Assembly: GCF_027563345.1 (NCBI RefSeq)
Contig: NZ_JAMKBK010000010.1
Reading direction: 5' to 3' (one strand)
From: Psychrobacillus psychrodurans
GTDB taxonomy: Bacteria > Bacillota > Bacilli > Bacillales_A > Planococcaceae
Length of the DNA stretch: 64,000 bases
Shown here: piece by piece, positions 16,672 to 25,613 of the stretch
Numbering within the stretch: the first letter of the stretch is position 1
Layout: each line of letters begins with the position of its first letter
The notes under the pieces: model-generated
What the model saw: only the letters and a program-made list of their open reading frames with translations
Told to the model about the DNA's origin: nothing
Database searches by the model: none
Program-made: the position numbers and the translations under genes

Positions 16672-18966
16672 TTATGGAATTGTAACAGTCATATCCCCAC
16701 TTTTATTAATCTCGACTTCAATAGTACCGTCCGTCCCTGTCTGTAAATAAGGAATTCGCAATTCTTCTAGACGCTCGACCACCTCTGGATGTGGATGACC
16801 ATAGCGATTTTCAACGCCTGCTTGTATTATCGCTACACTAGGCTGAACCAAATTCAAAAACTGCTCAGTGCTAGAGGTTTTACTGCCATGATGACCTACT
16901 TTCAATACATCAATTTGTTGTATTGCTCGTGAATAATACTCCACTAGATCTAACTCACCTCGTTCCTCTAAATCTCCAATGAATAATCCATGAAAATTAT
17001 TATTTCTCATTGATAATACAAGAGAATCATCATTCCCCTCATATATTTCATCCATTGGATATAAGTATTGAAAATGATAGTAATCTGAAAAGATAATGTC
17101 CCCAGCAATCTTTTCATAAACCGGGATTCGTTGCTTATCAATCTCCACCCTTAAATCATCCATTACTTCTTTCTCCCAAGAACCAGGAGTAATATGAATC
17201 TCCTTTACTTTTACTCCTCTTAGAACTTCTTCTGCACCTTCCATATGATCAGCATCTGCATGGGTAATGATAAGTATATCGATTGCATTTATACCCTTTC
17301 CTTTTAACAAAGGCAAAACAACCTGTCTACCAATTTCGTAAGGTTCATTTGTTTGTTTCCAAGTTTCTTGATCGAACCTTAGTAATCCACCTGTATCTAT
17401 CATTATTACTTGTTTTCGGTAAGGCATTTCAATTAGTATACAATCACCTTGTCCAACATTTACAAAGGTAATTCGGGTTGTTGAATCCGTAAGAGGAGCT
17501 AATTGAATAACTAATAGAGTGATTAAGAAATAAAGGGTACATCCAAATACCTTCTTTTTTCTTTCTATGGAGATAAGTATTGCAATCACGCTAGTGTAGG
17601 CAAGAAGTATCATCCAGTTCTCCGGCCTCATAGGATTCCACATCTGGTATGGTAATGTACCTAACTTTAGAATGAGAATATCAATTAAGCCTCGAATAGG
17701 TTCATACACGAGAAACAAAGCTTCAGAGATAGAAGGCACTACAAATGTTAGCAACAGAAACAAAAGATTAAGAGGTAAAACGAGAAACGTAAATAAGGGA
17801 ACAAATATTAAATTTGCGAGGAAAGAAGAAATAGAAATTTCATAAAAGTGATAGAGAAGAATAGGATAAACGATAACTTGACAAACTGCAGTTAGAATAA
17901 ACGATTGTAATAAATAGGAATGAGTTGATTTTAATAAAATCGAGGAATAAATAAGTGAAAATGCAGCTAAATAGGAGAGTTGAAAACCAATTTGGAATAT
18001 AATCCAAGGTGTTAGAAAGACAAATCCCATAAAACTTAATGAAAAAGCGTCTTCTATTGCTATTTTTCTTTGAAAAAGTACTGAGATTAAAACAATCTCT
18101 GTTACAGAAACAGATCTCCATACGGAAGGCGCCCCTCCAGCAAGCAAAGCATATAAAGGTAGTGCAATTATTAACAACCAGTTTGCGGTTTCCCTTCTTA
18201 CACCTAAACGAATCATTATTTCAAAAATTAACCAAACGATGAGCGCAACATGTAGACCAGAAATAGCAAATAGATGCGTTATACCGAGTGTCTGGTAGGC
18301 ACTTTGCATATCGGAAGGCATTTGCTCCCTACTACCTATTAAAAGTGCTTCTGCCTCTGCTTGGAGCGATAATGGAAAGCGATCCCGTATATGCCGTTTC
18401 ACCTTAAAACGCTGCCCTGCCATAAAAGTTATAAAATCTGTATTTTTTCCAATGAGCTCATACTGAGTAACTTGAAGTTGTCCGACAGAGCCATTACTTT
18501 TTAAATAATTTTCCATATTAAATGCATACATATGTGATTTTGGTCCATTAGAAGTTTCTTCCGAGCGTATATTCATAGTTATTCCTGCAAGGGAATGTTT
18601 TTTGAACGCTTCCTTATGTTGTTCACTTTCCAATTTTAATTGAACATACCACTTATCCTTGTTCTCTGATATAGCAAAACCACGTAGAGTGCTTCCATTA
18701 ATGCGATATGTGTCTGTCCAAGTAATTTGGGTGACATTTTGAGCTAGTGAAGGAATAGGCATTCTCTGCAAAGTATAAAAGTAGCAACTTATTCCTAAAC
18801 ATAAAATAATTACTATAAATGACACTGAAAACTGTTTATATAAAAGCAAAAAAAGAATTACAAACAAGAAGAACAGGATAATGGTAGATTCGTAAGCTGC
18901 TATTACACCTACTATAACTGCTATAGCGATATATATTAAATTTCCGCGGATGTTGTTAATCCAAAT
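16672..18966 (-). CDS. comEC: Competence DNA channel protein ComEC
   Basis: Polytopic membrane protein that carries single-stranded DNA across the membrane during transformation. It has an N-terminal soluble OB-like/DUF4131 region, a competence domain with many membrane segments (roughly the middle third, with the motif HLFAISGLHVAL), and a C-terminal metallo-beta-lactamase-like domain with HADADHMEGA and VGHHGSKTSS. The first ATG/GTG/TTG in frame is a TTG at 18867, but the upstream codons encode a typical first membrane segment (LIYIAIAVIVGVIAAY) and the frame is open to 18984. I propose the ATT at 18966, 7 bases after GAAGGTGG, giving 764 residues and overlapping comEB by 31 bases. The exact start is unproven. 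Confidence 0.88.
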   Translation of the reverse strand: MWINNIRGNLIYIAIAVIVGVIAAYESTIILFFLFVILFLLLYKQFSVSFIVIILCLGISCYFYTLQRMPIPSLAQNVTQITWTDTYRINGSTLRGFAISENKDKWYVQLKLESEQHKEAFKKHSLAGITMNIRSEETSNGPKSHMYAFNMENYLKSNGSVGQLQVTQYELIGKNTDFITFMAGQRFKVKRHIRDRFPLSLQAEAEALLIGSREQMPSDMQSAYQTLGITHLFAISGLHVALIVWLIFEIMIRLGVRRETANWLLIIALPLYALLAGGAPSVWRSVSVTEIVLISVLFQRKIAIEDAFSLSFMGFVFLTPWIIFQIGFQLSYLAAFSLIYSSILLKSTHSYLLQSFILTAVCQVIVYPILLYHFYEISISSFLANLIFVPLFTFLVLPLNLLFLLLTFVVPSISEALFLVYEPIRGLIDILILKLGTLPYQMWNPMRPENWMILLAYTSVIAILISIERKKKVFGCTLYFLITLLVIQLAPLTDSTTRITFVNVGQGDCILIEMPYRKQVIMIDTGGLLRFDQETWKQTNEPYEIGRQVVLPLLKGKGINAIDILIITHADADHMEGAEEVLRGVKVKEIHITPGSWEKEVMDDLRVEIDKQRIPVYEKIAGDIIFSDYYHFQYLYPMDEIYEGNDDSLVLSMRNNNFHGLFIGDLEERGELDLVEYYSRAIQQIDVLKVGHHGSKTSSTEQFLNLVQPSVAIIQAGVENRYGHPHPEVVERLEELRIPYLQTGTDGTIEVEINKSGDMTVTIP

Positions 18967-19517
18967 AGTTCTGCCACCTTCATTTCATATGGTGCTAATT
19001 CTTCAACACTTGCTCCTTTTTCTTTCAGCTTTGATATTAGTTCTGTGTACAACGCAACTTTTTCATCACTCAAGAAATCTATCTTTCGTTCATCGAAAGG
19101 CACATGAATAACTTCGACTCCCGCCTTATTTAACAATTCAATGGCATAAGAGTTGTTTTTATAGTCTTGAGCATAGTACAGACGACTAATCCCAGCTTGA
19201 ATGATTGATTTCGTACACGGTAAGCATGGGAAATGAGTTACATATAGGTCAGCACCACTCACTGTAATCCCGTATTTAGCACATTGTAAAAGAGCATTCA
19301 TCTCTGCATGTATAGTTCTCACACAATGGTTATCCACGACATAACATCCATGATCAATACAATGGTCACCACCTGAGATAGATCCATTATATCCTCCTGC
19401 CATAATTCGGCGATCACGCACAATCGTAGCGCCAACTGCAAGACGTGTACATGTGCTTCTAAGTGCAAGTAAATGGCTCTGAGCCAAGAAAAATTGATCC
19501 CATGTTATTCTCTCCAT
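18936..19517 (-). CDS. comEB: ComEB, dCMP deaminase-family protein
   Basis: Second gene of the comE operon, a cytidine/deoxycytidylate deaminase-fold protein. Zinc ligands and catalytic Glu are visible in HAEMNALLQC and PCLPC; CIDHGC adds the extra zinc site known from dCMP deaminases. 193 residues. It probably makes dUMP from dCMP; in B. subtilis ComEB has also been connected to positioning the uptake machinery. ATG start after GGAGGTAATTAT. Its 3' end overlaps the proposed comEC start. Confidence 0.93.
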   Translation of the reverse strand: MERITWDQFFLAQSHLLALRSTCTRLAVGATIVRDRRIMAGGYNGSISGGDHCIDHGCYVVDNHCVRTIHAEMNALLQCAKYGITVSGADLYVTHFPCLPCTKSIIQAGISRLYYAQDYKNNSYAIELLNKAGVEVIHVPFDERKIDFLSDEKVALYTELISKLKEKGASVEELAPYEMKVAELFGLTTSAEI

Positions 19518-19587
19518 ATAATTACCTCCAAAATATACGTTTATCTAAGTGTAGTAGTTTGTGTAAGAAACTTCAATAATTCGTTTG

Positions 19588-20205
19588 TTATTTTACGGAT
19601 ATTAATGGTTCCAGTTTCTCATATGTTTTTTGTCCAATACCAGTTACTTTCTTTAAATCCTGTTTTTCTTTGAAGGCTCCAGATTGCTCGCGATGAGAAA
19701 TAATTGCCTCGGCTTTAGCTGCTCCAATGCCTGGTAAAGTAGACAAAACTGTAGAATCAGCATTATTTATATTTACTAACGACGATTGTGAACTGCTAGT
19801 AGGTAACAGCACTTCTTCTACTTCTTCGCCCTCTTCAGGAACATAGATTACCATCTCATCTTTCACACGCTCTGCATGATTAATATGTTTTGAGTTACTA
19901 GACTCTAAATAGCCGCCAGCCATTTCAATCGCATTTAATACACGATCTCCTTCTAAAAGTTCATAAACACCCGGTTTCATTACAGCACCTTTTACTTCCA
20001 CAAAAACAAGGGGAGTTTCTACATATTCAATTATTTCTTCTTCTGGAAAATTTTCTTTTAATGGGATAGTTGGGATTGAATCAGCTTTGGGGGTAGCCGA
20101 TTTTAGAAAGGATTGAATACTGATGAACAGTATTATTCCTATTACTACTACTGGGAGTAATAGCTTTTTCTTATATTTCTGGACGAACTGTTGAATCAGA
20201 ATCAT
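19588..20205 (-). CDS. comEA: Competence DNA receptor ComEA
   Basis: Membrane-anchored receptor that binds double-stranded DNA outside the cell. One N-terminal membrane segment (residues about 15-35, LLLPVVVIGIILFISIQSFL), an SLBB-like domain (VEVKGAVMKPGVYELLEGDRV), a polar linker, and a C-terminal helix-hairpin-helix pair (VNINNADSTVLSTLPGIG and KKVTGIGQKTYEKL) that contacts DNA. 205 residues is normal. The ATG lies only 3 bases after AAGAGG, so initiation may be weak. The gene comER that usually diverges from comEA is not present. Confidence 0.95.
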   Translation of the reverse strand: MILIQQFVQKYKKKLLLPVVVIGIILFISIQSFLKSATPKADSIPTIPLKENFPEEEIIEYVETPLVFVEVKGAVMKPGVYELLEGDRVLNAIEMAGGYLESSNSKHINHAERVKDEMVIYVPEEGEEVEEVLLPTSSSQSSLVNINNADSTVLSTLPGIGAAKAEAIISHREQSGAFKEKQDLKKVTGIGQKTYEKLEPLISVK

Positions 20206-20602
20206 CAGCCTCTTTCATAAGAGGTAAATTATATGGAGTTATAAAAACTATACTAAATTTACGTGTAGATGAAAAGGGTTATTTTAAAAGTCATAACGGT
20301 AACTAGGAAAAGAAAGATCTGTCACTAACGAAGAAGGAAGATTTAGCGAGTGGAAATAGAGAAGTTAAATAACTAAAGAAATTGCATTTTCAAGAGTTTC
20401 CTCTACAAAAACACATACAAGTATCTTAGAGTAGCAAGACGACTAAAAAAGATGCTTGTTGGTTGTGACTGTCGTCACACTAACAAGCATCCCTAAAAAT
20501 TCACTCGATATAAATATAGCAAAATGTATGTCCAAACATCTTCTAAACGATAGAAACAGATTTGGACCCTAGATGATTGATACGTCTCTCACCCAGTATA
20601 CC
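20206..20602. other. Non-coding gap upstream of comEA
   Basis: Almost 400 bases without a gene. It holds the long hairpin at 20451-20491 and, on the minus strand, a stretch resembling the repeat at 57540-57640 (shared words around TTTGGACA.ACATTTTGCTATAT). It should also contain the comE promoter; a ComK box was looked for but I could not define one with confidence. Confidence 0.5.
20451..20491 (-). terminator. Long hairpin, probable yqeM terminator
   Basis: GATGCTTGTT and AACAAGCATC frame an inner pair TGTGAC/GTCACA, and the minus strand continues with TTTTTT. It lies about 110 bases beyond the yqeM stop. It is the core of a repeat family (see findings). Confidence 0.7.
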
Positions 20603-21337
20603 TTATTTTACAGCATGGATAAACCATCTATCCACTTCTCCTATAGGCTTTCCAAAAATATCATCACGGACATTCACGGAAGAAAAGCCTACTGTTTCTA
20701 GAAGAGTCTTGAATGTTTCCACAGAATACGTACGTTGGTAATGGGATTCTTCAAATCGTTCATAATAACCTGATTCATCACGTACAAAAAAAGTTATATC
20801 GTGGTAAATTGAATGATTTTCTTCACCTGGTTCTGTATGCCAAATATAAGCAACTTCCTCATCTTCATACGTAAAAGGTCCATTTGGGTATATAACTTCC
20901 ATCTTATAAAGAGAATGGACATCAAAAAATAACTGTCCACTTGGATTTAAAGCTTCAAACAAGCGTTTGAATGTCTGCTCTACTTCTTCTAACGTCTCTA
21001 GATAGTTTATAGAATCTATAGCAATAACCGCTACATCTACCTCATTTACACCTTCAAGTTCTGCCATTGATTGACATATAAAAGAAATATTCGTTCCATT
21101 TTCAAAGCTTCGATTTTGAGCTACTGTAAGCATAGAATCGGATAAATCTACACCTGTTACCTCATACCCCGCTTTTGCAAAATGGTTGCTAAGAACTCCT
21201 GTACCACAGCCAATATCGACTAGTTTTTTTGATGTAGTCACAGGTGCATACTGTCGTACCCATTCCGCATATTTGTTATATGGTATGTCTGACATTAATG
21301 AATCATAAATATAAGCAAATTGTTCATACGTGGACAT
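20603..21337 (-). CDS. yqeM: Class I SAM-dependent methyltransferase YqeM
   Basis: Small-molecule-type methyltransferase of unknown substrate. Motif I is VDIGCGTGVLSNHFAKAG (about residues 40-57), followed by GVDLSDSML. 244 residues from ATG 21337. The start codon overlaps the rsfS stop as TAATG, so translation is probably coupled; a longer in-frame extension into rsfS is rejected. Last gene of the yqeG-to-yqeM run. Confidence 0.88.
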   Translation of the reverse strand: MSTYEQFAYIYDSLMSDIPYNKYAEWVRQYAPVTTSKKLVDIGCGTGVLSNHFAKAGYEVTGVDLSDSMLTVAQNRSFENGTNISFICQSMAELEGVNEVDVAVIAIDSINYLETLEEVEQTFKRLFEALNPSGQLFFDVHSLYKMEVIYPNGPFTYEDEEVAYIWHTEPGEENHSIYHDITFFVRDESGYYERFEESHYQRTYSVETFKTLLETVGFSSVNVRDDIFGKPIGEVDRWFIHAVK

Positions 21338-21690
21338 TAAGCATCTAGCCCAACTTGAATCATTGGTGCGTCTCCCCAAAGTCTCTCTAAATTATAATAA
21401 GCACGCTCATCCTTATGGAATACATGTGCTACGACGTCACCCATATCAACTAAAATCCATCTTGCTTCATCAAAACCTTCTAATCTTTTCACATTAAAAC
21501 CTGCTTTGAAGGCTTGGTCCTCTAGTTCTTTTGCAATTGCTTGAACCTGGCGATCCGAGTTTGCATGGCAGATTAAAAAGTAATCAGCAAGTAATGAAAC
21601 CCCCTGCATATTTAATACTACAATATCCTCTGCTCTTTTATCGTCCGCTGCTTTATAAGCGATTTCTACTAATGAATTTGAAGATGTCAT
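21337..21690 (-). CDS. rsfS: Ribosome silencing factor RsfS
   Basis: Binds L14 on the large subunit and blocks joining with 30S during starvation (Iojap/RsfS family, YqeL). The 117 residues include the family stretches DIVVLNM, DYFLICHANSDRQVQAIA and GDVVAHVFHKDERAYYNLERLW. Overlaps yqeK by an ATGA junction and yqeM by TAATG. Confidence 0.96.
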   Translation of the reverse strand: MTSSNSLVEIAYKAADDKRAEDIVVLNMQGVSLLADYFLICHANSDRQVQAIAKELEDQAFKAGFNVKRLEGFDEARWILVDMGDVVAHVFHKDERAYYNLERLWGDAPMIQVGLDA

Positions 21691-22262
21691 TCTTTCACTG
21701 TTCCTCTCTGTTGTATCATATCATTGTAACAATGAAATGAATCCGGAAATACCGGTTGTTTTTTTTCTATTAAAAATGAAATACTATGCCTTATACAACT
21801 TGTCATTGCATCTTCTAAATCGACCTTTGCTTTTTCACGTAAAAGTTCGACTCCTGAAAATTTCCGACTAGGCTCTATCATATCAGAAACATAAATGATC
21901 TTTTCAAGTTTCGACATGCCAGCCCGACCCGTTGTATGAAACTCGATAGCTTGCAAAATATCCTGATCCGAGATTTGAAATTCTGTTCTCGCTACATAAC
22001 TACCAACAGGAGCATGCCATAATTCATGATTAAAATTTAATAATAATGGATTCATTTTTTCTGAAACAATTATGGATCTTAGCCATTCTTGATTGGCATA
22101 CTTTACACTGTCATGCAAAATTCCCGCAATCTCTGCTTTTTCAAAATCTTCTCCATACATTTTAGCCAGTGTAATAGCTGTTTCAGCTACACCTTTTGTA
22201 TGTATAAATCGCTTTTCGGGCATCCGATTTTTCATCTGCGCAAGTAAATGTTCATGTTTCAT
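21687..22262 (-). CDS. yqeK: HD-domain Ap4A hydrolase YqeK
   Basis: Symmetrical bis(5'-nucleosyl)-tetraphosphatase family. HD-type metal ligands are seen in RFIHTKGVAE, GILHDSVKY and HAPVGSYVAR. 191 residues. The start is ATG 22262 after AAAGGAG, overlapping the end of nadD by 11 bases; the longer frame would read back through nadD. Confidence 0.93.
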   Translation of the reverse strand: MKHEHLLAQMKNRMPEKRFIHTKGVAETAITLAKMYGEDFEKAEIAGILHDSVKYANQEWLRSIIVSEKMNPLLLNFNHELWHAPVGSYVARTEFQISDQDILQAIEFHTTGRAGMSKLEKIIYVSDMIEPSRKFSGVELLREKAKVDLEDAMTSCIRHSISFLIEKKQPVFPDSFHCYNDMIQQRGTVKE

Positions 22263-22824
22263 ACAGCTTCTCCTTTCGGATAAAGTCCCGAACACCATCA
22301 CTAATAAGAAACTGAGTAGTTTCTCCATTTGTTATTCGATTTCGAATGGTAGTAGAAGATAAATCGATTTGAGGTATATCTAAAGTTACTATAGGATATG
22401 CAGTTTTGAGCAATTTATTTGGTCTAGGAACTCCTACTAAATGCACATTTTGTATAAGTTCTTCGATTCTATACCACTTAGGTAGATCTTCTACCTGATC
22501 ACCACCGATAATAAAGTAAAAATCAGTTAGCGGTTCACGTTTACTAAGTAGCTCCATCGTATCAAAAGTGTAAGAAGTTCCTCCCTGCTCAATTTCAATA
22601 TTTTCTATTTTCAACATGGGAATCTCTCTTATAGATATTTCCACCATAGTCAGTCGTTGTGCAGCTGTAACTCTATTTTTTATTTCTTTATGAGGAGGGT
22701 TAGCATTTGGCATTAAACGCACTTCGTCTAATTTCAACGCATGTAGTACTTCATTTGCAATTATCAAATGACCAATATGCGGCGGGTTAAAAGTCCCACC
22801 TAAAATCCCTACTTTTTTTCTCAT
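22252..22824 (-). CDS. nadD: Nicotinate-nucleotide adenylyltransferase
   Basis: Makes deamido-NAD from nicotinate mononucleotide and ATP. The nucleotidyltransferase motifs GGTFNPPHIGHL and SSTTIRNRI are both present in 190 residues. Overlaps yhbY by an ATGA junction and yqeK by 11 bases, so it is part of a tightly packed operon. Confidence 0.96.
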   Translation of the reverse strand: MRKKVGILGGTFNPPHIGHLIIANEVLHALKLDEVRLMPNANPPHKEIKNRVTAAQRLTMVEISIREIPMLKIENIEIEQGGTSYTFDTMELLSKREPLTDFYFIIGGDQVEDLPKWYRIEELIQNVHLVGVPRPNKLLKTAYPIVTLDIPQIDLSSTTIRNRITNGETTQFLISDGVRDFIRKEKLYET

Positions 22825-23126
22825 GCACGACTCGCTTTTGGAAGCTCGATTCGTTTATTATTTTTAGACGGTTTGTACAGTACTACTGTTAAACCGATTA
22901 GTTGCACTAACTCTGATCTCGTACCTTTTGCAAGGGCCTCTGCAACTTCATGCTTATCGTCTTCACAATTTTGTAAAATACTAATTTTGATTAATTCTCG
23001 AACTTCAAGTGCTTCTCCGATTTGTTTAATCATCGCATCATTTACTCCACCTTTACCGACTTGGAAAATCGGAGATAGATTGTGTGCTTGACTACGTAAA
23101 AATCTTTTTTGTTTACCTGTTAACAT
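22821..23126 (-). CDS. yhbY: CRM-domain RNA-binding protein YhbY/YqeI
   Basis: A 101-residue CRM-domain protein that associates with pre-50S particles in other bacteria. The family stretches LTGKQKRFLRSQAH, QVGKGGV and a C-terminal VVLYKPSKNNK are present. Start ATG after AGGAGGAAATT, overlapping the end of aroE by 14 bases. Confidence 0.94.
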   Translation of the reverse strand: MLTGKQKRFLRSQAHNLSPIFQVGKGGVNDAMIKQIGEALEVRELIKISILQNCEDDKHEVAEALAKGTRSELVQLIGLTVVLYKPSKNNKRIELPKASRA

Positions 23127-23943
23127 AATTTCCTCCTAATTGATCTATCAATTGTTGGATCATCCCATCAGTATCGGGATTAACTCCATTCCAATATGAA
23201 AAGGCTAGTGCGCCTTGATGTACAAGCATCCCTAGACCATTAATTGTTCGAACATTGTATTTCTTCGCTTCCTCTATTAAAGGGGTGACTAAAGGATTAT
23301 ATACGATATCTGCAACAATTGCATTCTCTTTTAACTGATGTAACTGAATTGGCAATGATGCATCGCTATTTTTCATACCTAATGGCGTTGTTTGGACGAT
23401 GACATCAAACTTGATTAATGTATTTTCAGCTACCTCAAGAGTAACTGCCTGTCCTGCCTTTAGTTCCTCCACTAATACTCTTGCCTTTTCTACTGTTCTA
23501 TTCGCTATTGTCAGATGCGTAAAACCTTGTGTTTTGAGAGCATGAGCTATACCACGTGCAGCTCCTCCTGCACCAATTATCAATATGTTGTATTCAGGTA
23601 AAATACGGCCAAGGGAGTTGATAAAACCCAATCCATCGGTATTATACCCAACATATTTGTTGTCCAATGTTTTTACAACTGTATTTACTGCTCCAATTCC
23701 TTTTGCAGAATCGTCCACTTCATCAAGATAAGGAATAATCGCTTCTTTAAAAGGAACAGTCACATTCCAGCCACTGCATCCTAGAAGTTTTAACGATTCT
23801 ACTGCTTGCTCAAGATGATCTAGTTCAACATGTATAGGGATATAAGTTGCATCAACATTCATTTGTTTTAACCATGTCTCGTGCATTTCAGGTGATAAGG
23901 AATGGGATATTGGATTTCCTATCACAGCAAACCATTTTTTCAA
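23113..23943 (-). CDS. aroE: Shikimate dehydrogenase (NADP+)
   Basis: Reduces 3-dehydroshikimate in aromatic amino-acid synthesis. Substrate motif NPISHSLSPEMHE at the N-terminus, catalytic Lys in VTVPFKEAI, NADP motif GAGGAARG and NRT, and the C-terminal GLGMLVHQGALAF. 276 residues. Start is TTG at 23943 with AGGAGG six bases upstream. Lies 10 bases after yqeH. Confidence 0.96.
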   Translation of the reverse strand: MKKWFAVIGNPISHSLSPEMHETWLKQMNVDATYIPIHVELDHLEQAVESLKLLGCSGWNVTVPFKEAIIPYLDEVDDSAKGIGAVNTVVKTLDNKYVGYNTDGLGFINSLGRILPEYNILIIGAGGAARGIAHALKTQGFTHLTIANRTVEKARVLVEELKAGQAVTLEVAENTLIKFDVIVQTTPLGMKNSDASLPIQLHQLKENAIVADIVYNPLVTPLIEEAKKYNVRTINGLGMLVHQGALAFSYWNGVNPDTDGMIQQLIDQLGGNYVNR

Positions 23944-23953
23944 TATATCCCTC

Positions 23954-25057
23954 CTATATTAACGATGGACGAATTGAAATTTCTACACCCGCTGGAGCAT
24001 GAGCTGCTACAATTACTCCTCCACGCTGTACAGTAATCCACCCTAATCCAGAAAATACGATATCTGTTTTATCATCTTTAATTTTAAATTCATGACGAAC
24101 TAAAGGTGGTAATAGATCCGCAAACTCTTCGCTAGGTGGAGATAATAATTTACCTTTATGTTCTTTATATAAATTATCCGCATTCTCTAATTTTGTGCGA
24201 TGAATTGGAATATCATTTGCTATATGACAAGTAAAAGCTGCACGTTCACCTTTAATAAAGTCAAAACGAGATAAACCACCAAGATATAATGTTTGTTCAC
24301 TATTTAACTGAAATACTTTCGGTTTAATTTCTTTTTTTGGTGTAATATATTTCAATTCCGTTGGATCTAAATAATGCGCCATTTGATGGTGATTAATAAT
24401 CCCAGGAGTGTCAAATAATGATTTTTTATCGTCTAATGGAATTTCAATCATATCTAATGTAGTACCAGGGAAATGTGAAGTAGTAATAATCGCATCTTCT
24501 CCAGTTGCTTGTTTAATAATACGGTTAATAAATGTGGACTTTCCAACATTTGTACAACCAACGACATAAACGTTTTCGCCTTTTCTATAATGCTCAATTG
24601 CTTCCATCGCTTCTGGCATGCCTGTCCCTTTATGTGCACTAACAAATAATACGTCTATTGGAGACAAACCAAGTTTTTTAGCTTCTTGCTTCATCCAATT
24701 AATGACTTTATTTTTTTTCACTGATTTTGGTAGTAAGTCTGCTTTATTAGCAATCAACAAAATAGGGTTGTTGCCGACAAAACGATGCAAACCAGGTAAC
24801 CAACTACCATTAAAATCAAAGATATCAACTATTTTAACGATTAACCCTTTTTGCGTGCCTAAGCTATTTAAAATTCGTAGAAAATCATCATCTGTCAATG
24901 AAACTGGTTGTAATTCATTGTAATTCTTCAAGCGGAAACAACGCTGACATATAATATCTTCTTTTTCTAAAGAGGAAATTGGCGCATAACCTGGCTCTCC
25001 AACTTTTTCTGTTTGTATTGTTGTACCACAACCGATACATTTTGGTGCTTCTGTCAC
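23954..25057 (-). CDS. yqeH: Ribosome biogenesis GTPase YqeH
   Basis: Circularly permuted GTPase needed for 30S assembly. An N-terminal zinc finger (CIGCG ... CQRC) is followed by the permuted order of G motifs: NKAD (G4), VSAHKG (G5), GCTNVGKSTFI (G1), then DTPGI (G3), and a C-terminal RNA-binding part. Start is GTG at 25057 (MTEAPKCIGCG, 367 residues), after GGGAGGA and forming a GTGA overlap with the yqeG stop; the ATG at 25072 has no ribosome binding site. Confidence 0.96.
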   Translation of the reverse strand: MTEAPKCIGCGTTIQTEKVGEPGYAPISSLEKEDIICQRCFRLKNYNELQPVSLTDDDFLRILNSLGTQKGLIVKIVDIFDFNGSWLPGLHRFVGNNPILLIANKADLLPKSVKKNKVINWMKQEAKKLGLSPIDVLFVSAHKGTGMPEAMEAIEHYRKGENVYVVGCTNVGKSTFINRIIKQATGEDAIITTSHFPGTTLDMIEIPLDDKKSLFDTPGIINHHQMAHYLDPTELKYITPKKEIKPKVFQLNSEQTLYLGGLSRFDFIKGERAAFTCHIANDIPIHRTKLENADNLYKEHKGKLLSPPSEEFADLLPPLVRHEFKIKDDKTDIVFSGLGWITVQRGGVIVAAHAPAGVEISIRPSLI

Positions 25058-25575
25058 GCTTCTTCCTCCCATGTAACTTGTCCTTTTTTGTCCAAGTAAC
25101 TAAAAATTCTTCGTTCCACCATACGATTAAATTTGGTCACAAATCCATCTGATTTTGCAACTGGAATGACTAAAATCGTATGAAGTTTTAATCTGTTACC
25201 GCCAAATACATCGGTTAATAGCTGATCACCAATCACTACTACTTCTTCCCGTTTTACTGACATAATGCTTAAAGCTTGGAGAAATGCTTTTCCAAGTGGT
25301 TTACGCGCTTTAAATATGAATGGAATTCCAAGAGGGTCTGCAAAGGATTTAACTCGTAGTTCATTGTTATTAGAAACAATGGTTACTTGGATCCCAGCAG
25401 CTTTAATACTTGCAAACCACTCGATTAATTTAGGGGTAGCATCTGGTCGATCCCATTCAACTAATGTGTTATCTAAATCTGTAATAATTGCCTTAATCCC
25501 TTTATCTTTTAGCAATTCAGGTGTTATATGATAGACACTTCTTACAAATTCACTAGGTATAAAATTTGAATACAA
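25054..25575 (-). CDS. yqeG: HAD-family phosphatase YqeG
   Basis: HAD phosphatase of subfamily IIIA, related to phosphatidylglycerophosphatase/Ptpmt-like enzymes; substrate not known here. Motif I DLDNTLVEWD, motif II VSNNNE, motif III Lys in KARKPLGKAF and motif IV GDQLLTD are intact. I place the start at the TTG at 25575 (MYSNFIPSEFV, 173 residues), about 8 bases after GGAG; it matches family N-termini such as LPDEFV. The frame can extend 5 codons to another TTG. Confidence 0.9.
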   Translation of the reverse strand: MYSNFIPSEFVRSVYHITPELLKDKGIKAIITDLDNTLVEWDRPDATPKLIEWFASIKAAGIQVTIVSNNNELRVKSFADPLGIPFIFKARKPLGKAFLQALSIMSVKREEVVVIGDQLLTDVFGGNRLKLHTILVIPVAKSDGFVTKFNRMVERRIFSYLDKKGQVTWEEEA

Positions 25576-25613
25576 AGACGAACACTCCAATTCGAGGCAT
25601 TTTCTATTTATGA

